Below, piece by piece: positions 47,994 through 56,809 of a DNA stretch of 64,000 nt. Origin of the DNA: JANQFV01 sp964468185 (lineage in GTDB: Bacteria > Planctomycetota > Phycisphaerae > UBA1845 > Fen-1342); the NCBI GenBank assembly GCA_964468185.1, contig CAYXTR010000020.1:28600-92599 (forward strand), given 5' to 3'. The notes beneath the pieces are model-generated. The model was not told where the DNA came from. It did not search any database and was given only the letters and a program-made list of their open reading frames with translations. How positions within the stretch are numbered: position 1 is the stretch's first letter; each line of letters begins with the position of its first letter. A program made the position numbers and the translations under genes.

Positions 47994-48860
47994 ATGGTAC
48001 GGTCAACAAGTCCGCAAGGTGATTTGCCCGAAATCGCTCCCGGTTCGGCGTCATCGCAAGACGCCCGGATCGAGGACGAGGGACTGCGCTGCCCAGCCTG
48101 CGCTTATAACCTGACCGGCCTGCTGCAGCCACGTTGTCCGGAGTGTGGGGAGCAATTCGATTGGGACGCGGTACGGCAGCCAGCCGCGCATCCGCAGGTC
48201 ATTGCTTTTGAGCGTAGCCGGGGGTGGGGGCGGCTCTCGGGCTGGTTGCTCACATGGGTGACGGCATTATTCGCACCCTGGGTTTTCGCCCGGCAGGCGA
48301 CACAGGGGATACAGTTGCGGGCAGCGCTCATGTTTGGTGCGGTGTGCTTCGCACTGACCGGCCTGTCGTATCTTGACGGCGTTTCGTGGGATATTCATGT
48401 CATCTGGCTGTTCACGGCGGCTGGTTACATACCGGCCCAGGCGGCTGTGTTGCTCGGGCTGGATGTCGCCCACTGGAGAGAGCCTGGTCGCTCGTATCGC
48501 TTCTGGCTGGCCGTTGGTTGTTACACATCGGCAGTGATGGCGACTGAACTCGGTGGTCCGCCCTTGTTGTCCTTCCCTGAGCCGTGGTCAACATTGTGGA
48601 CGAGTGGCCTTCATGGGGCCTGGCAGTTCATCGTAGGACTGTGGTGGTCGGACTGGGCGTCAGTCGCACAGCTTTCTTTGTGGCTGACGGCGCTGGCTTG
48701 CTGCTATTGGAAGCGACTGCGGCTACGCGGCTGGCGGGGGTTCACGGTCTTCGTGTGCGTGATAGCACAAGGCATGATCGTCTTTGTGTTGTACACCCTG
48801 GCCGTGTCATTCGGTGTGTATTGGCATGAGGAGCTATATCCCATCTCGATCGCATGGTAG
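47994..48860 (+). CDS. zinc-ribbon multispanning membrane protein
   Basis: A 288-residue protein. A soluble N-terminus carries a CPACAYNLTGLLQPRCPECG zinc ribbon (residues ~33-52), a pattern I associate with planctomycete membrane proteins. Five or six hydrophobic segments follow between ~80 and 285. There is no SD before the ATG, but TAAGAT ends nine bases upstream (leaderless candidate). Its function is unknown. It is convergent with the ABC exporter genes. Confidence 0.75.
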   Translation: MVRSTSPQGDLPEIAPGSASSQDARIEDEGLRCPACAYNLTGLLQPRCPECGEQFDWDAVRQPAAHPQVIAFERSRGWGRLSGWLLTWVTALFAPWVFARQATQGIQLRAALMFGAVCFALTGLSYLDGVSWDIHVIWLFTAAGYIPAQAAVLLGLDVAHWREPGRSYRFWLAVGCYTSAVMATELGGPPLLSFPEPWSTLWTSGLHGAWQFIVGLWWSDWASVAQLSLWLTALACCYWKRLRLRGWRGFTVFVCVIAQGMIVFVLYTLAVSFGVYWHEELYPISIAW

Positions 48861-48896
48861 TTCCGGTCGCAGCGTTGCGCAGTCATACAGTTGCCA

Positions 48897-49721
48897 TCAG
48901 CGCAGCACACGTCTGGTCATACGTCGCAGAGCGATGACATGGCCGATCGCAGTGTAGACGAGCAGAAATCCCAGGTGCATGAGCGTCATGAGCGTGAACT
49001 CGGCCTTGAACAGCGCGCGGGCCAACTCAATCGGGTGGGTCAGCGGTACCAACAGGGAGATAGTGTCCAAAGCCCAATGATGCCCGCGGACCGGGAAGAA
49101 CGTGCCCGAGAAAAAAAAGAGCGGAGTAATCACGCCGGTCGTGAAGAAGGAGAAGTTGTTGATCGTCTTCACGAAGCTCGTCACGATCAGTCCGACCGTG
49201 GCAAACAGATACGCCGTCAGGAATCCGACGACCGGAATCAGCAGACACCACCACGACGGCCGCACGCCGAAGATCATCGTGATCAATAGCACCACGGTGG
49301 AAAACACGGCGCCCTTGCTGGCGGCGAAGAGGATTTCTCCGACGAACATCTCGCGAATGAGCAGATGCGTCCCGAGCATCGCGTCGTAGGTCTTCTGATA
49401 GATCAGGCGCACGAACGTGCTGAACGTGGTTTCGAACACTGCGGTGAACATTGCCGAGGCGACAAGCAGCCCACTGGCCACGTAGGACCGATACGGCAGG
49501 CCGTCGAAACTCTCCGGCGACAGGTAGTTACCCAACCCGATTGCGACCGCGGTGAAGAAGAACAGCGGCTCGAGCACGGGTGGCGTGACATTCGCCAACA
49601 GCGTCTTGCAGTATACGCGATAGTGGCGGTACCAGACGCCGTAGAGACTCCAGAACGCGCCTGTGCGCAGCCGCACCGGTTCGCGCAGCATGGGCAGATT
49701 GGATTGCGGGGACGAGCTCAT
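48897..49721 (-). CDS. ABC-2 type permease (NodJ-like)
   Basis: A 274-residue ABC-2 permease with six hydrophobic segments. Features are an N-terminal charged region, EPLFFFTAVAIGLGNYL, a cytoplasmic loop QKTYDAMLGTHLLIRE, and the typical NNFSFFTTGVITPLFFFSGTFFP re-entrant region, followed by LTHPIELARAL. This pattern matches NodJ/DrrB-like exporters. It overlaps the ATPase stop by four bases (ATGA), so the two are coupled. Possible cargo are lipo-oligosaccharides, polysaccharides or drugs. Confidence 0.9.
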   Translation of the reverse strand: MSSSPQSNLPMLREPVRLRTGAFWSLYGVWYRHYRVYCKTLLANVTPPVLEPLFFFTAVAIGLGNYLSPESFDGLPYRSYVASGLLVASAMFTAVFETTFSTFVRLIYQKTYDAMLGTHLLIREMFVGEILFAASKGAVFSTVVLLITMIFGVRPSWWCLLIPVVGFLTAYLFATVGLIVTSFVKTINNFSFFTTGVITPLFFFSGTFFPVRGHHWALDTISLLVPLTHPIELARALFKAEFTLMTLMHLGFLLVYTAIGHVIALRRMTRRVLR

Positions 49722-50644
49722 TCGTTCAACCCCCGACCGGTGAACTTCAGAAAGACATCTTCAAGCGTCGAGTGGCGCAGGACGGTATGAGGCGATTCGA
49801 TGCGATCATAGAGCTGGCGCAGCGGCTGCTCGTCGTTGGAGTAGAAGTAGTCGGCGTCGCCGGCGCGTTCGTGGCGCACGTCGCCGTTGAGCTCCGGCGG
49901 GGATTGCAAACCGGAAGTTTGCAGGACGTAGCGTTCGAGATGGTCCGCGATCAGGGCGTTGGGCGGCCCGGAGAGAATGACGCGGCCCTGGTCCATGATC
50001 ATTACGCGGTCGCTGAGCTGCTGCGCCTCCTCCATGTAGTGCGTGGTAAGGAGAATCGTCATGCCCTGGCGCTTGAGCTCGCGCAGTAACGCCCAGATGG
50101 CATGGCGGACCTGCGGATCGAGGCCGGTGGTGGGCTCATCGAGGATGAGGAGCTTCGGGCTGTTGAGCAATGCCCGAGCGATCATCAGCCGGCGTACCAT
50201 GCCGCCGGAAAGCTGCCGGATGGTGCTCGTCGTCTTGCTGGAAAGCGACATCCATTCGAGCAGGGCCTCCGTGCGGCGGCGGGCGTCGCGCTGAGACAAT
50301 CCGCAATAGAGTCCGTGAATCAGCAGACATTCGGAGGCATTGAGCTCCTCGTCGAGATTGTTGTCCTGGAATACGACGCCGACGTTGGCGTTGATCTGTT
50401 TGCGGTGCCGCATGGGCGTGCGACCAAAGACACTGAGCTCTCCGTCAGTGACTTCGATCGCGCTATAGATCATCCGCATCAGGGTGGTCTTGCCGGCGCC
50501 GTTAGGTCCGAGAAAGCCAACGCACTCGTTGGGCGTGATCTCGAAGGACACGTCCCTGACGGCGTGAACATCCTTGAACCGTTTGTTCAACGACCGGGCG
50601 AAGACGATTGGCTCAGGCTGATTTTCGGACCTTGTGCTCATCAC
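49718..50644 (-). CDS. ABC transporter ATP-binding protein (NodI-like)
   Basis: A 308-residue ATPase with Walker A GPNGAGKT, Q-loop VVFQDNNLD, signature LSGGM, Walker B LLILDEP and switch His in LTTHYMEEA. The C-terminal ~80-residue extension is of the NodI/DrrA type. With the downstream permease it forms a two-gene ABC-2 exporter. A sulfotransferase gene is transcribed divergently, with its chosen start 140 bases away. An in-frame ATG two residues in (50641) is an alternative start. Confidence 0.93.
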   Translation of the reverse strand: MMSTRSENQPEPIVFARSLNKRFKDVHAVRDVSFEITPNECVGFLGPNGAGKTTLMRMIYSAIEVTDGELSVFGRTPMRHRKQINANVGVVFQDNNLDEELNASECLLIHGLYCGLSQRDARRRTEALLEWMSLSSKTTSTIRQLSGGMVRRLMIARALLNSPKLLILDEPTTGLDPQVRHAIWALLRELKRQGMTILLTTHYMEEAQQLSDRVMIMDQGRVILSGPPNALIADHLERYVLQTSGLQSPPELNGDVRHERAGDADYFYSNDEQPLRQLYDRIESPHTVLRHSTLEDVFLKFTGRGLNE

Positions 50645-50783
50645 TCCGGATCATAGCGGCTGCGAGGACCGGCGTGGAGACGCCGAGTGCTGGCAGGGTG
50701 CGGGCAGTTTCACGGATACGCGGTTTTCGGCCGATAAAGCAGACGGGTGGCGACGCAGAGATGCCAACCCCCGGAGCTTGCAG

Positions 50784-51533
50784 GTGCTGGTCCATATCCA
50801 CATTCCGAAGAACGCCGGCTCGACGATGCGGCAGTTGCTGAAATGCAACTTCAAGAGCCGCTTAGCGGAGTTCTACACGCACAGGCGAGGCCGGTTTCTC
50901 ACGGATGACGAGTTTCTGGCCTACTTGAGCACGCTGCCGGACGGTACCGCTGCGCTGACGGGTCACGATCTGCGGCCGCTATCGCCGATGGTGTCGGCGG
51001 AACATGGAATACGGTACTTCACTTTCCTGCGTGATCCGATTCGGCGGGCGATTTCGCTCTATCACTATGAACGGAAGGTCGCGGGCAGTCGGGACGCGCA
51101 GCACGTGTCGCTGTTGCCGTTTGAGCAGTACGTGGAAGAGCGGCCGAAATACGACCGAGCAATCTCGAATTGGCAGGTACACAACTTGAGCGCGACGGGC
51201 AATCTGGATGACGCCAGGTATCGACTCGAGGCGTTCCTGATGGTCGGGCTGGTTGAGCGGTTCGACGAGTCGCTCTTGCTGCTGCGCGAGCGCTGTCATG
51301 AACGGCGCCTGGCCGTGGCGTACCGCAAGGAAAACGTCTCGGCCAAGCCGATTGTGCGGCTAGCGGGTTTATCCAGGAACGTGTTGGCGCGCCTGCAGGA
51401 GATGAATGCGCTCGACATTGCATTGTATGAGTACGGTTGCCAGCGCTTCGAACGTGACCTCAGGACCGTGGCCGGACTCGCCGCGAAATTGACGCTGCTG
51501 CGCATGCGGAATCGAGTGCCGATCGGCGTATAG
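50784..51533 (+). CDS. sulfotransferase family protein (family 2-like)
   Basis: A 249-residue enzyme predicted to move sulfate from PAPS to a carbohydrate. The 5'-phosphosulfate loop is HIHIPKNAGSTM, and the 3'-phosphate-binding motif is FLRDPIRRAISLYHY, as in heparan-type 2-O-sulfotransferases. GTG 50784 follows GGAG by seven bases and places the beta-strand at the extreme N-terminus; the longer frame from 50634 runs through sequence unlike this family. It ends seven bases before the convergent debranching enzyme. Divergent ABC exporter genes upstream may export the modified glycan, but that is inference. Confidence 0.85.
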   Translation: MLVHIHIPKNAGSTMRQLLKCNFKSRLAEFYTHRRGRFLTDDEFLAYLSTLPDGTAALTGHDLRPLSPMVSAEHGIRYFTFLRDPIRRAISLYHYERKVAGSRDAQHVSLLPFEQYVEERPKYDRAISNWQVHNLSATGNLDDARYRLEAFLMVGLVERFDESLLLLRERCHERRLAVAYRKENVSAKPIVRLAGLSRNVLARLQEMNALDIALYEYGCQRFERDLRTVAGLAAKLTLLRMRNRVPIGV

Positions 51534-51540
51534 CCGCGCC

Positions 51541-53559
51541 TTATGAGATGCGACACGTGCCCGCATCCGCTTGCGTGACGAACCACGCGCGCAGTGTCTC
51601 GGCGACCGACCAGGCCTGGGCGAAGCAGCCATTGGCGGCGTAGGGGGCCTCCCCATCGAAGATCTCGCTGAGCGAGCCGATGCCCGTCGACCAGAGCTGC
51701 CCGAGCATGGGCTCCAGCATCCGACGCGCCGCGGCGGCGTCGCGGCGAACCCGAAAGTGTGCCAGGACGAAGGGGCCGAGCAGCCAACCCCACGCAGTGC
51801 CCTGGTGGTAGGCCTCGTCACGTACAACCGGGTCACCGTGGTAGTGGGGCCGGTAACCCGGCTCGAAGGGGGCAAGGGTGCGCAAGCCGAACCAGGTGTG
51901 CATGTTGTTCACGCACATCTGTACAATGCCGTCCTGCTGGCGGTAGTCCAAGGCCGAGTGCGTCAGGCTGGCGGCAAAGATCTGGTTGCAACGGATGTGA
52001 TTGTCGTGGCCGTGGGGACCGTCGATCACGTCGAAGCAGCAGCCGCGCGGCTCGTTCCAGAAGCGCTGAAACGCATGGCGCGTGTGCTGGGCGAGGGCCA
52101 TGAACTCATCAGCGGGTTCGTCGAGGAGGTCTGCCAGGCGGGCCATGTTGCACAGACCGTCGTACCACAGGGCGCTGAGCTCGACGGGCTTGCCGTGTCG
52201 CGGCGTGACGACGCGGCTGCCGATCTTGGCGTCCATCCAGGTCAGGTTGATGCCGTGCTCACCCGCATGGACGAGTCCATCAGCGGCCACGTGGATGTTG
52301 TGCCGGGTTCCGCGGCGGTGCCAGGCGACGATGTCGCGCATGACGGGGAAGAGCTCCGCGAGGGTTTCGATGTCGCCGGTGGCACGGACGTATTGGTCGA
52401 TGGCCCACAGGTACCACAAAGTGGCGTCGGCGGTGTGGTACTCGGGCTCGTCGCCACTATCCGGGAAACGGTTGGGGATCATGCCCTGGTCGACGTAGCG
52501 TGACCATGTCAGGAGGATCTCGCGGGCGATGTCATGGCGGCCGGTGACGAGCGTCAGTCCGGGCAGCGCAACCATCGTGTCCCGTCCCCAATCGGTGAAC
52601 CAGGGGTAGCCGGCTATGACTGTGTGCTCTTGCTCATGGTGACGCGTGCGGCGGGTCACGACGAACTGGTCGGCGGACAGCACGAGTTGACGCACGGGCG
52701 GCGGTGCGCTGGTCGCCTGACTGGGCTGGTAGGCCTCCCATGTGCTAAGCAGGCGCTTCGCTCGGGCGGTACGGCGGGACAACGCGCCATCAATGTCCTT
52801 GGGTAGGCCGTCGCCGGCGCTGAGCACAAATGTGACTGGGGCATCCGCCGTCAGGGCAACCTTGCATAGGCCGGCTACGAGGTTGCTGTCGAGATGGTCG
52901 AAGCCGCGATCCTGTTCGACCGGTAGGTGAAAGTCATGACACCACGTGTAGTTCACCTGCCATGCGGCATTTGTGGCTGGCGAGCCGTGGCACATGGCAC
53001 GCAACGTGCTGTGGGTGTCCGGGGTGGCGATTTCCAATTGCGTCTTGTCCCCGCGGACGCGAAATGCTCGTTCGCCGCCCGGAGCCAGGAAGTGATAATG
53101 GCGATCGTTGACCAGCAGGCGGCACAGCAGCTCGACCGGCGGGCTATCCGGCAGGAGTTCGTATTGGACGTAGGTGACGTCCTGCCGGTGTTCCATCCAG
53201 ACACGTTTGCGCAGGCGAGCGGCATCACAACAAAAGGTCCATGTCGGCAGGCCCAGCGTGAGGTCAAAGTGCTGCAGATGCCGGCAGGCGGTTGGCTGTT
53301 CGAGCCCGTTTTTCCAGATGTTGGTGTAGAGTTGGTATGGCGTGCCGTCGAGGAAGACCGTGTCGTCGAGCTTGGCCACGAGCAGCGTGCGGCCGGCGGG
53401 CGGCTTGAGCCCCGCAATGAGCAGGCCGTGATAGCGACGTGTCAGCGCACCCGCCACCGTGCCCGCGGCGAAACCGCCATGGCCGTTGGTGACGAGCCAT
53501 TCGCGGCTGAGGGCGTGACGGATGTGGGCGCAGATATGGGATGGCAGATGAATATTCAT
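51541..53559 (-). CDS. amylo-alpha-1,6-glucosidase/glycogen debranching enzyme-type GH133 protein
   Basis: A 672-residue cytoplasmic glycogen-debranching-type protein. The N-terminal domain begins EWLVTNGHGGFAAGTVAG and YHGLLIAGLKPP. The C-terminal (alpha/alpha)6 barrel contains AGYPWFTDWGRDTMVALPG, NRFPDSGDEPEYHTADATLW, NLTWMDAK and YHQGTAWGWLLGPF, all hallmarks of the archaeal/bacterial GDE_C family. It removes alpha-1,6 branches from glycogen-like glucans. AGGAA lies upstream of ATG 53559. No other glycogen gene is adjacent. Confidence 0.93.
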   Translation of the reverse strand: MNIHLPSHICAHIRHALSREWLVTNGHGGFAAGTVAGALTRRYHGLLIAGLKPPAGRTLLVAKLDDTVFLDGTPYQLYTNIWKNGLEQPTACRHLQHFDLTLGLPTWTFCCDAARLRKRVWMEHRQDVTYVQYELLPDSPPVELLCRLLVNDRHYHFLAPGGERAFRVRGDKTQLEIATPDTHSTLRAMCHGSPATNAAWQVNYTWCHDFHLPVEQDRGFDHLDSNLVAGLCKVALTADAPVTFVLSAGDGLPKDIDGALSRRTARAKRLLSTWEAYQPSQATSAPPPVRQLVLSADQFVVTRRTRHHEQEHTVIAGYPWFTDWGRDTMVALPGLTLVTGRHDIAREILLTWSRYVDQGMIPNRFPDSGDEPEYHTADATLWYLWAIDQYVRATGDIETLAELFPVMRDIVAWHRRGTRHNIHVAADGLVHAGEHGINLTWMDAKIGSRVVTPRHGKPVELSALWYDGLCNMARLADLLDEPADEFMALAQHTRHAFQRFWNEPRGCCFDVIDGPHGHDNHIRCNQIFAASLTHSALDYRQQDGIVQMCVNNMHTWFGLRTLAPFEPGYRPHYHGDPVVRDEAYHQGTAWGWLLGPFVLAHFRVRRDAAAARRMLEPMLGQLWSTGIGSLSEIFDGEAPYAANGCFAQAWSVAETLRAWFVTQADAGTCRIS

Positions 53560-53623
53560 CGCGTGATTCCTGAAGAGCGGTCGTGTGAAGCGACGCCCGT
53601 GGTCTTTGCATGGCAGTCAGGGA

Positions 53624-55297
53624 CTACGTTGCAGGTGTACCCAGGGCCTTGTGCACGAGTTCCATGAGCTGCTCGACCTTGAACGGCTTGAACAGCACGC
53701 CGGCGAGTCCTTCGCGACTGGCCCGCACGATCGAGTGCTCCGGGTCGTAGCCGAAGCCGGTGATGAGAATGACCGGGCAGGCGGCGCGGTGTTCCTTGGC
53801 GGCGGCGAAGACTTCGTAGCCGTTCCGGTAGGGCATCTTGATGTCGGAGAGCACCAGGTCGAAATGCTGGGTGTTGATCATGCGGAGGGCCTCTTCACCG
53901 TCCTTGGCCATGACCGGCAGCGCGCCCGACTTCGACATGACGTCGGCGATGGTCTCGCGAATGATGTCTTCGTCGTCGGCGATGAGAACACGCTTGCTGG
54001 CCAGCGCGGGATCAACAGTCGTTTCAACGGCGGCCAGGCCACGAATAGCCTGTTGGGGGCGCGTAAGCAGTTGGACAGCTTCCTGGGCCCGATCGACGTA
54101 GCCGATGATGGCGCGCAAGCCGCGCCGCGTCTCCTCGCTCTGATCGTCGTGGTGCAACAGGCGCGTGGCCTCCGAGATAATGTCGTTGAGCGGTTCCGAC
54201 AGTTCGGCGCGGACATCGGCGGCCACCTGGCCGACCGTCTCACTGCGCTCGACCACCAGCAGCTTGAGCATGTGCAACGCTACTGCGATGTAGCGGCCGA
54301 AAATCTCGGCGACCTGCCGGTCCTCCTCGGTGAAGGCGTCGTGCTCGTCGGCTTCGACATTGAGCACACCAACCACACGCTCATTCAGGCGCAACGGGAC
54401 GGTGAGTGAAGAGCGGGCGGCTTCGTAACCGGACAGGTAAAGCGGGTCGGCGCCCACGTCTGGGCAGATATATGACTGCCCGCGTGCCGCGACGTAGCCG
54501 CAGATGCCGTTTCCTTCCGGCTCGGCGTACAGATCGTGCGCCTTGGCCTGCTCGGGAAAGCCGCCGGCGAGGACGGTATCGAGCTTGTTGGTCTTCGGGT
54601 CAAGCACCAGCACCGCGAAGTGATTGAATTCGAGCAACTCACTGCAATAGCGGATCAACCGCTCTTCGAGCAGCCGGAGGCGTTCCGGCACGTCAAGGTG
54701 GGAGGTGGCATCGACGTCCAGTGCGACCAGTTCACGTCCCGCCGCGTCGATTGCGTCGAGCTTCTCCCGCATGCGCGAGATGGCGGTCGTATCACAAACG
54801 AGTCCGATCGCCCGGCGCACGTGCCCCTCGTTATCACGTACGGCGGAGGTGGTCAGGTCGAAATAGTGCTTCTGGTCGACGTGAATCGTGCGGCGGCGCG
54901 TGATCAGCGCGTGATCGGCCTCGAGCTCGCCCGCGAGGTTCGTCACGGCCTTGCGGATGTGATCGCTCGTCTCAGCGGGGTATTTGTGCAGCGCTTCGTT
55001 GCCCCACAGGAGGTTCCCTTGCAGGTCGACGACGCAGACGCCCTGCGCGATGCCGTCGAGAATGTCGTGGGCGTGCTCCCGGCCGGCCAGCTCGACCAGC
55101 GGCCGCACGAGCTCCGGGGCCGCGAGCAGCCAGTGGGTCTCCCCATCGCGCAGGCTGGCAAGCACTTGCTGCGGGTCCGTTGCCCGCTGCGTGTTGAACG
55201 CTGCGCCGAGCTGCTGCTCCAGATCTGCCACCGCGTCGGTCGACGACGTGAGGATCCACACACGGGGCGCGTCTTGTCCTGAGGTGTCAGCGTGCAT
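53624..55297 (-). CDS. PAS-GAF-receiver signalling protein without a kinase core
   Basis: A 557-residue cytoplasmic regulator. The first ~70 residues resemble a degenerate receiver-like domain. A PAS domain follows (~78-180, ILDGIAQGVCVVDLQGN), then a GAF domain (~215-350, LYAEPEGNGICGYVAARG, SLTVPLRLNERVVGVLNVEA), a helical segment like a histidine-kinase dimerisation region without an H box, and a C-terminal receiver. The receiver Asp is in LVLSDIKMP (~484), with DDED, LITGFG and KPFK also present. No ATPase domain is present. It may be a phospho-relay target or sensor scaffold. ATG 55297 lacks a strong SD. Confidence 0.88.
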   Translation of the reverse strand: MHADTSGQDAPRVWILTSSTDAVADLEQQLGAAFNTQRATDPQQVLASLRDGETHWLLAAPELVRPLVELAGREHAHDILDGIAQGVCVVDLQGNLLWGNEALHKYPAETSDHIRKAVTNLAGELEADHALITRRRTIHVDQKHYFDLTTSAVRDNEGHVRRAIGLVCDTTAISRMREKLDAIDAAGRELVALDVDATSHLDVPERLRLLEERLIRYCSELLEFNHFAVLVLDPKTNKLDTVLAGGFPEQAKAHDLYAEPEGNGICGYVAARGQSYICPDVGADPLYLSGYEAARSSLTVPLRLNERVVGVLNVEADEHDAFTEEDRQVAEIFGRYIAVALHMLKLLVVERSETVGQVAADVRAELSEPLNDIISEATRLLHHDDQSEETRRGLRAIIGYVDRAQEAVQLLTRPQQAIRGLAAVETTVDPALASKRVLIADDEDIIRETIADVMSKSGALPVMAKDGEEALRMINTQHFDLVLSDIKMPYRNGYEVFAAAKEHRAACPVILITGFGYDPEHSIVRASREGLAGVLFKPFKVEQLMELVHKALGTPAT

Positions 55298-55421
55298 CCG
55301 ACCGCTACCCGAAACCGTTTTCTATGGCGCCGGCGCGCCGAAACCGCTCGTATACCCCATTCGGCGGTAATTTCCAAGCCTGCAGCACACTCTGAACCGT
55401 CTGCGACGGACGCATACTCGG

Positions 55422-55450
55422 TTGTTGCCCTGCCAGGCTGCGAATAGACT
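55422..55450 (+). promoter_or_regulatory. candidate promoter of the ATP synthase operon
   Basis: TTGTTG (55422-55427) and TAGACT (55445-55450) are 17 bases apart, about 60 bases upstream of the first operon gene. Judged by eye. Confidence 0.4.
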
Positions 55451-55510
55451 TCGCGAGCCGTATTTGATGATACGACGTGCGACGCGACGGCGAGCAGAGG
55501 CCCAGCCCAG

Positions 55511-55918
55511 TTGAAGTATACGTCTTTACAGGTCGCGATTCTGGCTGCGGTAGTCGTGGTGTCGGTGGCGGCGGGGTACTTGCCAGTCCGAAATTTCTGG
55601 GGGCGTGACGGCGTGACGGTGCTGCTGGTGAGTGCGGCCATCTGCTACGTGAGCGCGGCGGCGGCGGCGGTGCCGCTGGGGCTGACGGCGACGTATCGCC
55701 ACAAGTGGGTGCCGTATGCCGGTTTTGCGGGGATCTTCATCCGCGTGCTGCTGACAACTCTGGCAGGGCTTGCCTACTACCTGGTGGCGGAGCCTGAGCC
55801 GATGCCCGTTCTGATCTGCATCAGCGGGCTTTATCTGGTCCTGCTACTTGCCGAGTCCGGTCTGATCGCGTACATCATGTTCCAAGTCTATGGCGGCAAA
55901 GCAGATAGGTTGAAATGA
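55511..55918 (+). CDS. small membrane protein at head of the ATP synthase operon
   Basis: A 135-residue protein with four hydrophobic segments (residues ~5-23, 35-60, 70-93 and 100-127) and a short basic tail. It starts at TTG 55511 with weak SD support. Position ahead of atpZ/atpI-like genes suggests an accessory factor for the membrane sector, in the loose AtpI-like class. The sequence alone does not prove this. Confidence 0.65.
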   Translation: MKYTSLQVAILAAVVVVSVAAGYLPVRNFWGRDGVTVLLVSAAICYVSAAAAAVPLGLTATYRHKWVPYAGFAGIFIRVLLTTLAGLAYYLVAEPEPMPVLICISGLYLVLLLAESGLIAYIMFQVYGGKADRLK

Positions 55919-56069
55919 CAACGCTGACTCAGTATTGGCGGATGGGGTGGCGGTGGGCTGACTTGACGCGACGCGCTCACGAACGCTACATTCCCGCTTT
56001 CGATCGACCGACAGCGAGCCGAAAGCGGATGATTATTGGGCTCGCCGGTATTGGGCCGGTCCCGACCCT

Positions 56070-56372
56070 GTGGGCATCGGCGTGAAGAAGGACGACCAGC
56101 GTGGCTCGGACCCGTCGCGCAGCAGCGTTTCAGGATCGTTGCGCTATGCGAGCATGGGGATCGAGTTGGCAGCTTCGATTGTGGGTCTGACGCTGGTCGG
56201 GTATTGGGTGGACCACCACTTCGGCACGGGCCGAGTGGGGCTCACAGTTGGCGCGGTACTTGGCATTGTGGGCGGGATGTACAACTTTATTCGGCAAGCG
56301 CTCGATATGAGTAGTGCCGTCGGCGACCGCCCGAACAAACCTGATGACGACGAGAAAGGATCTCGCCGCTGA
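56070..56372 (+). CDS. AtpZ-like ATP synthase accessory protein
   Basis: A 100-residue protein with a charged N-terminus and two membrane helices of the AtpZ/AtpI family: ASMGIELAASIVGLTLVGYW, then VDHHFGTG and GAVLGIVGGMYNFIRQA. The WxDxxFGT linker is characteristic. AtpZ/AtpI proteins help c-ring assembly or carry ions for ATP synthase. The GTG start at 56070 has no strong SD; the in-frame GTG at 56082 is an alternative. It is five bases upstream of the next gene. Confidence 0.82.
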   Translation: MGIGVKKDDQRGSDPSRSSVSGSLRYASMGIELAASIVGLTLVGYWVDHHFGTGRVGLTVGAVLGIVGGMYNFIRQALDMSSAVGDRPNKPDDDEKGSRR

Positions 56373-56377
56373 TCACC

Positions 56378-56809
56378 ATGGCCCCGGCCAACGCGAACAA
56401 TGGAATTCCGCGAGCCGGTGCGTTCGCGCGTTTGGCGCTGATTGCGCTCGCGGGTGCCGTGTTGCTGGCGGTGGTGGGGTATTGGCCGACGACGGCGCTG
56501 GCGGGTGCGCGGGCCGGCGGGGCGATGCTGGTGGGGATCGCGGTCGCACTGGTGGGGGCCTGGGCCGGGATCGCACCGACGATTGCGTGGCTCAAGAAGC
56601 CGGCGCAGGAGCACCTGGTCGGGATCATGCTTGGGCTGGGGATACGGTTCGGCGTGACGATTGGGCTGGCGGTGGCGGTCTGGGCGACTGACACATTCGA
56701 CAAGCAGCCGCTACTATTGTGGGTGGGGCTGGCGCAGTTTGTCTTGCTGGGCGTGGATGTTCCGGGATTAACCGCATTGCTCCGACGGGCAGCGAAGGAG
56801 GCTTCGTGA
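56378..56809 (+). CDS. AtpI-like membrane protein of the ATP synthase operon
   Basis: A 143-residue protein with four hydrophobic segments (LALIALAGAVLLAVVGYW, AMLVGIAVALVGAWAGI, HLVGIMLGLGIRFGVTIGLA, and LLLWVGLAQFVLLGVDV). This layout fits an ATP synthase I-type protein. Its stop codon overlaps the start of atpB by one base (TGATG), so it is translationally coupled. It is a second AtpI/AtpZ-like accessory gene in the same operon. Confidence 0.75.
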   Translation: MAPANANNGIPRAGAFARLALIALAGAVLLAVVGYWPTTALAGARAGGAMLVGIAVALVGAWAGIAPTIAWLKKPAQEHLVGIMLGLGIRFGVTIGLAVAVWATDTFDKQPLLLWVGLAQFVLLGVDVPGLTALLRRAAKEAS

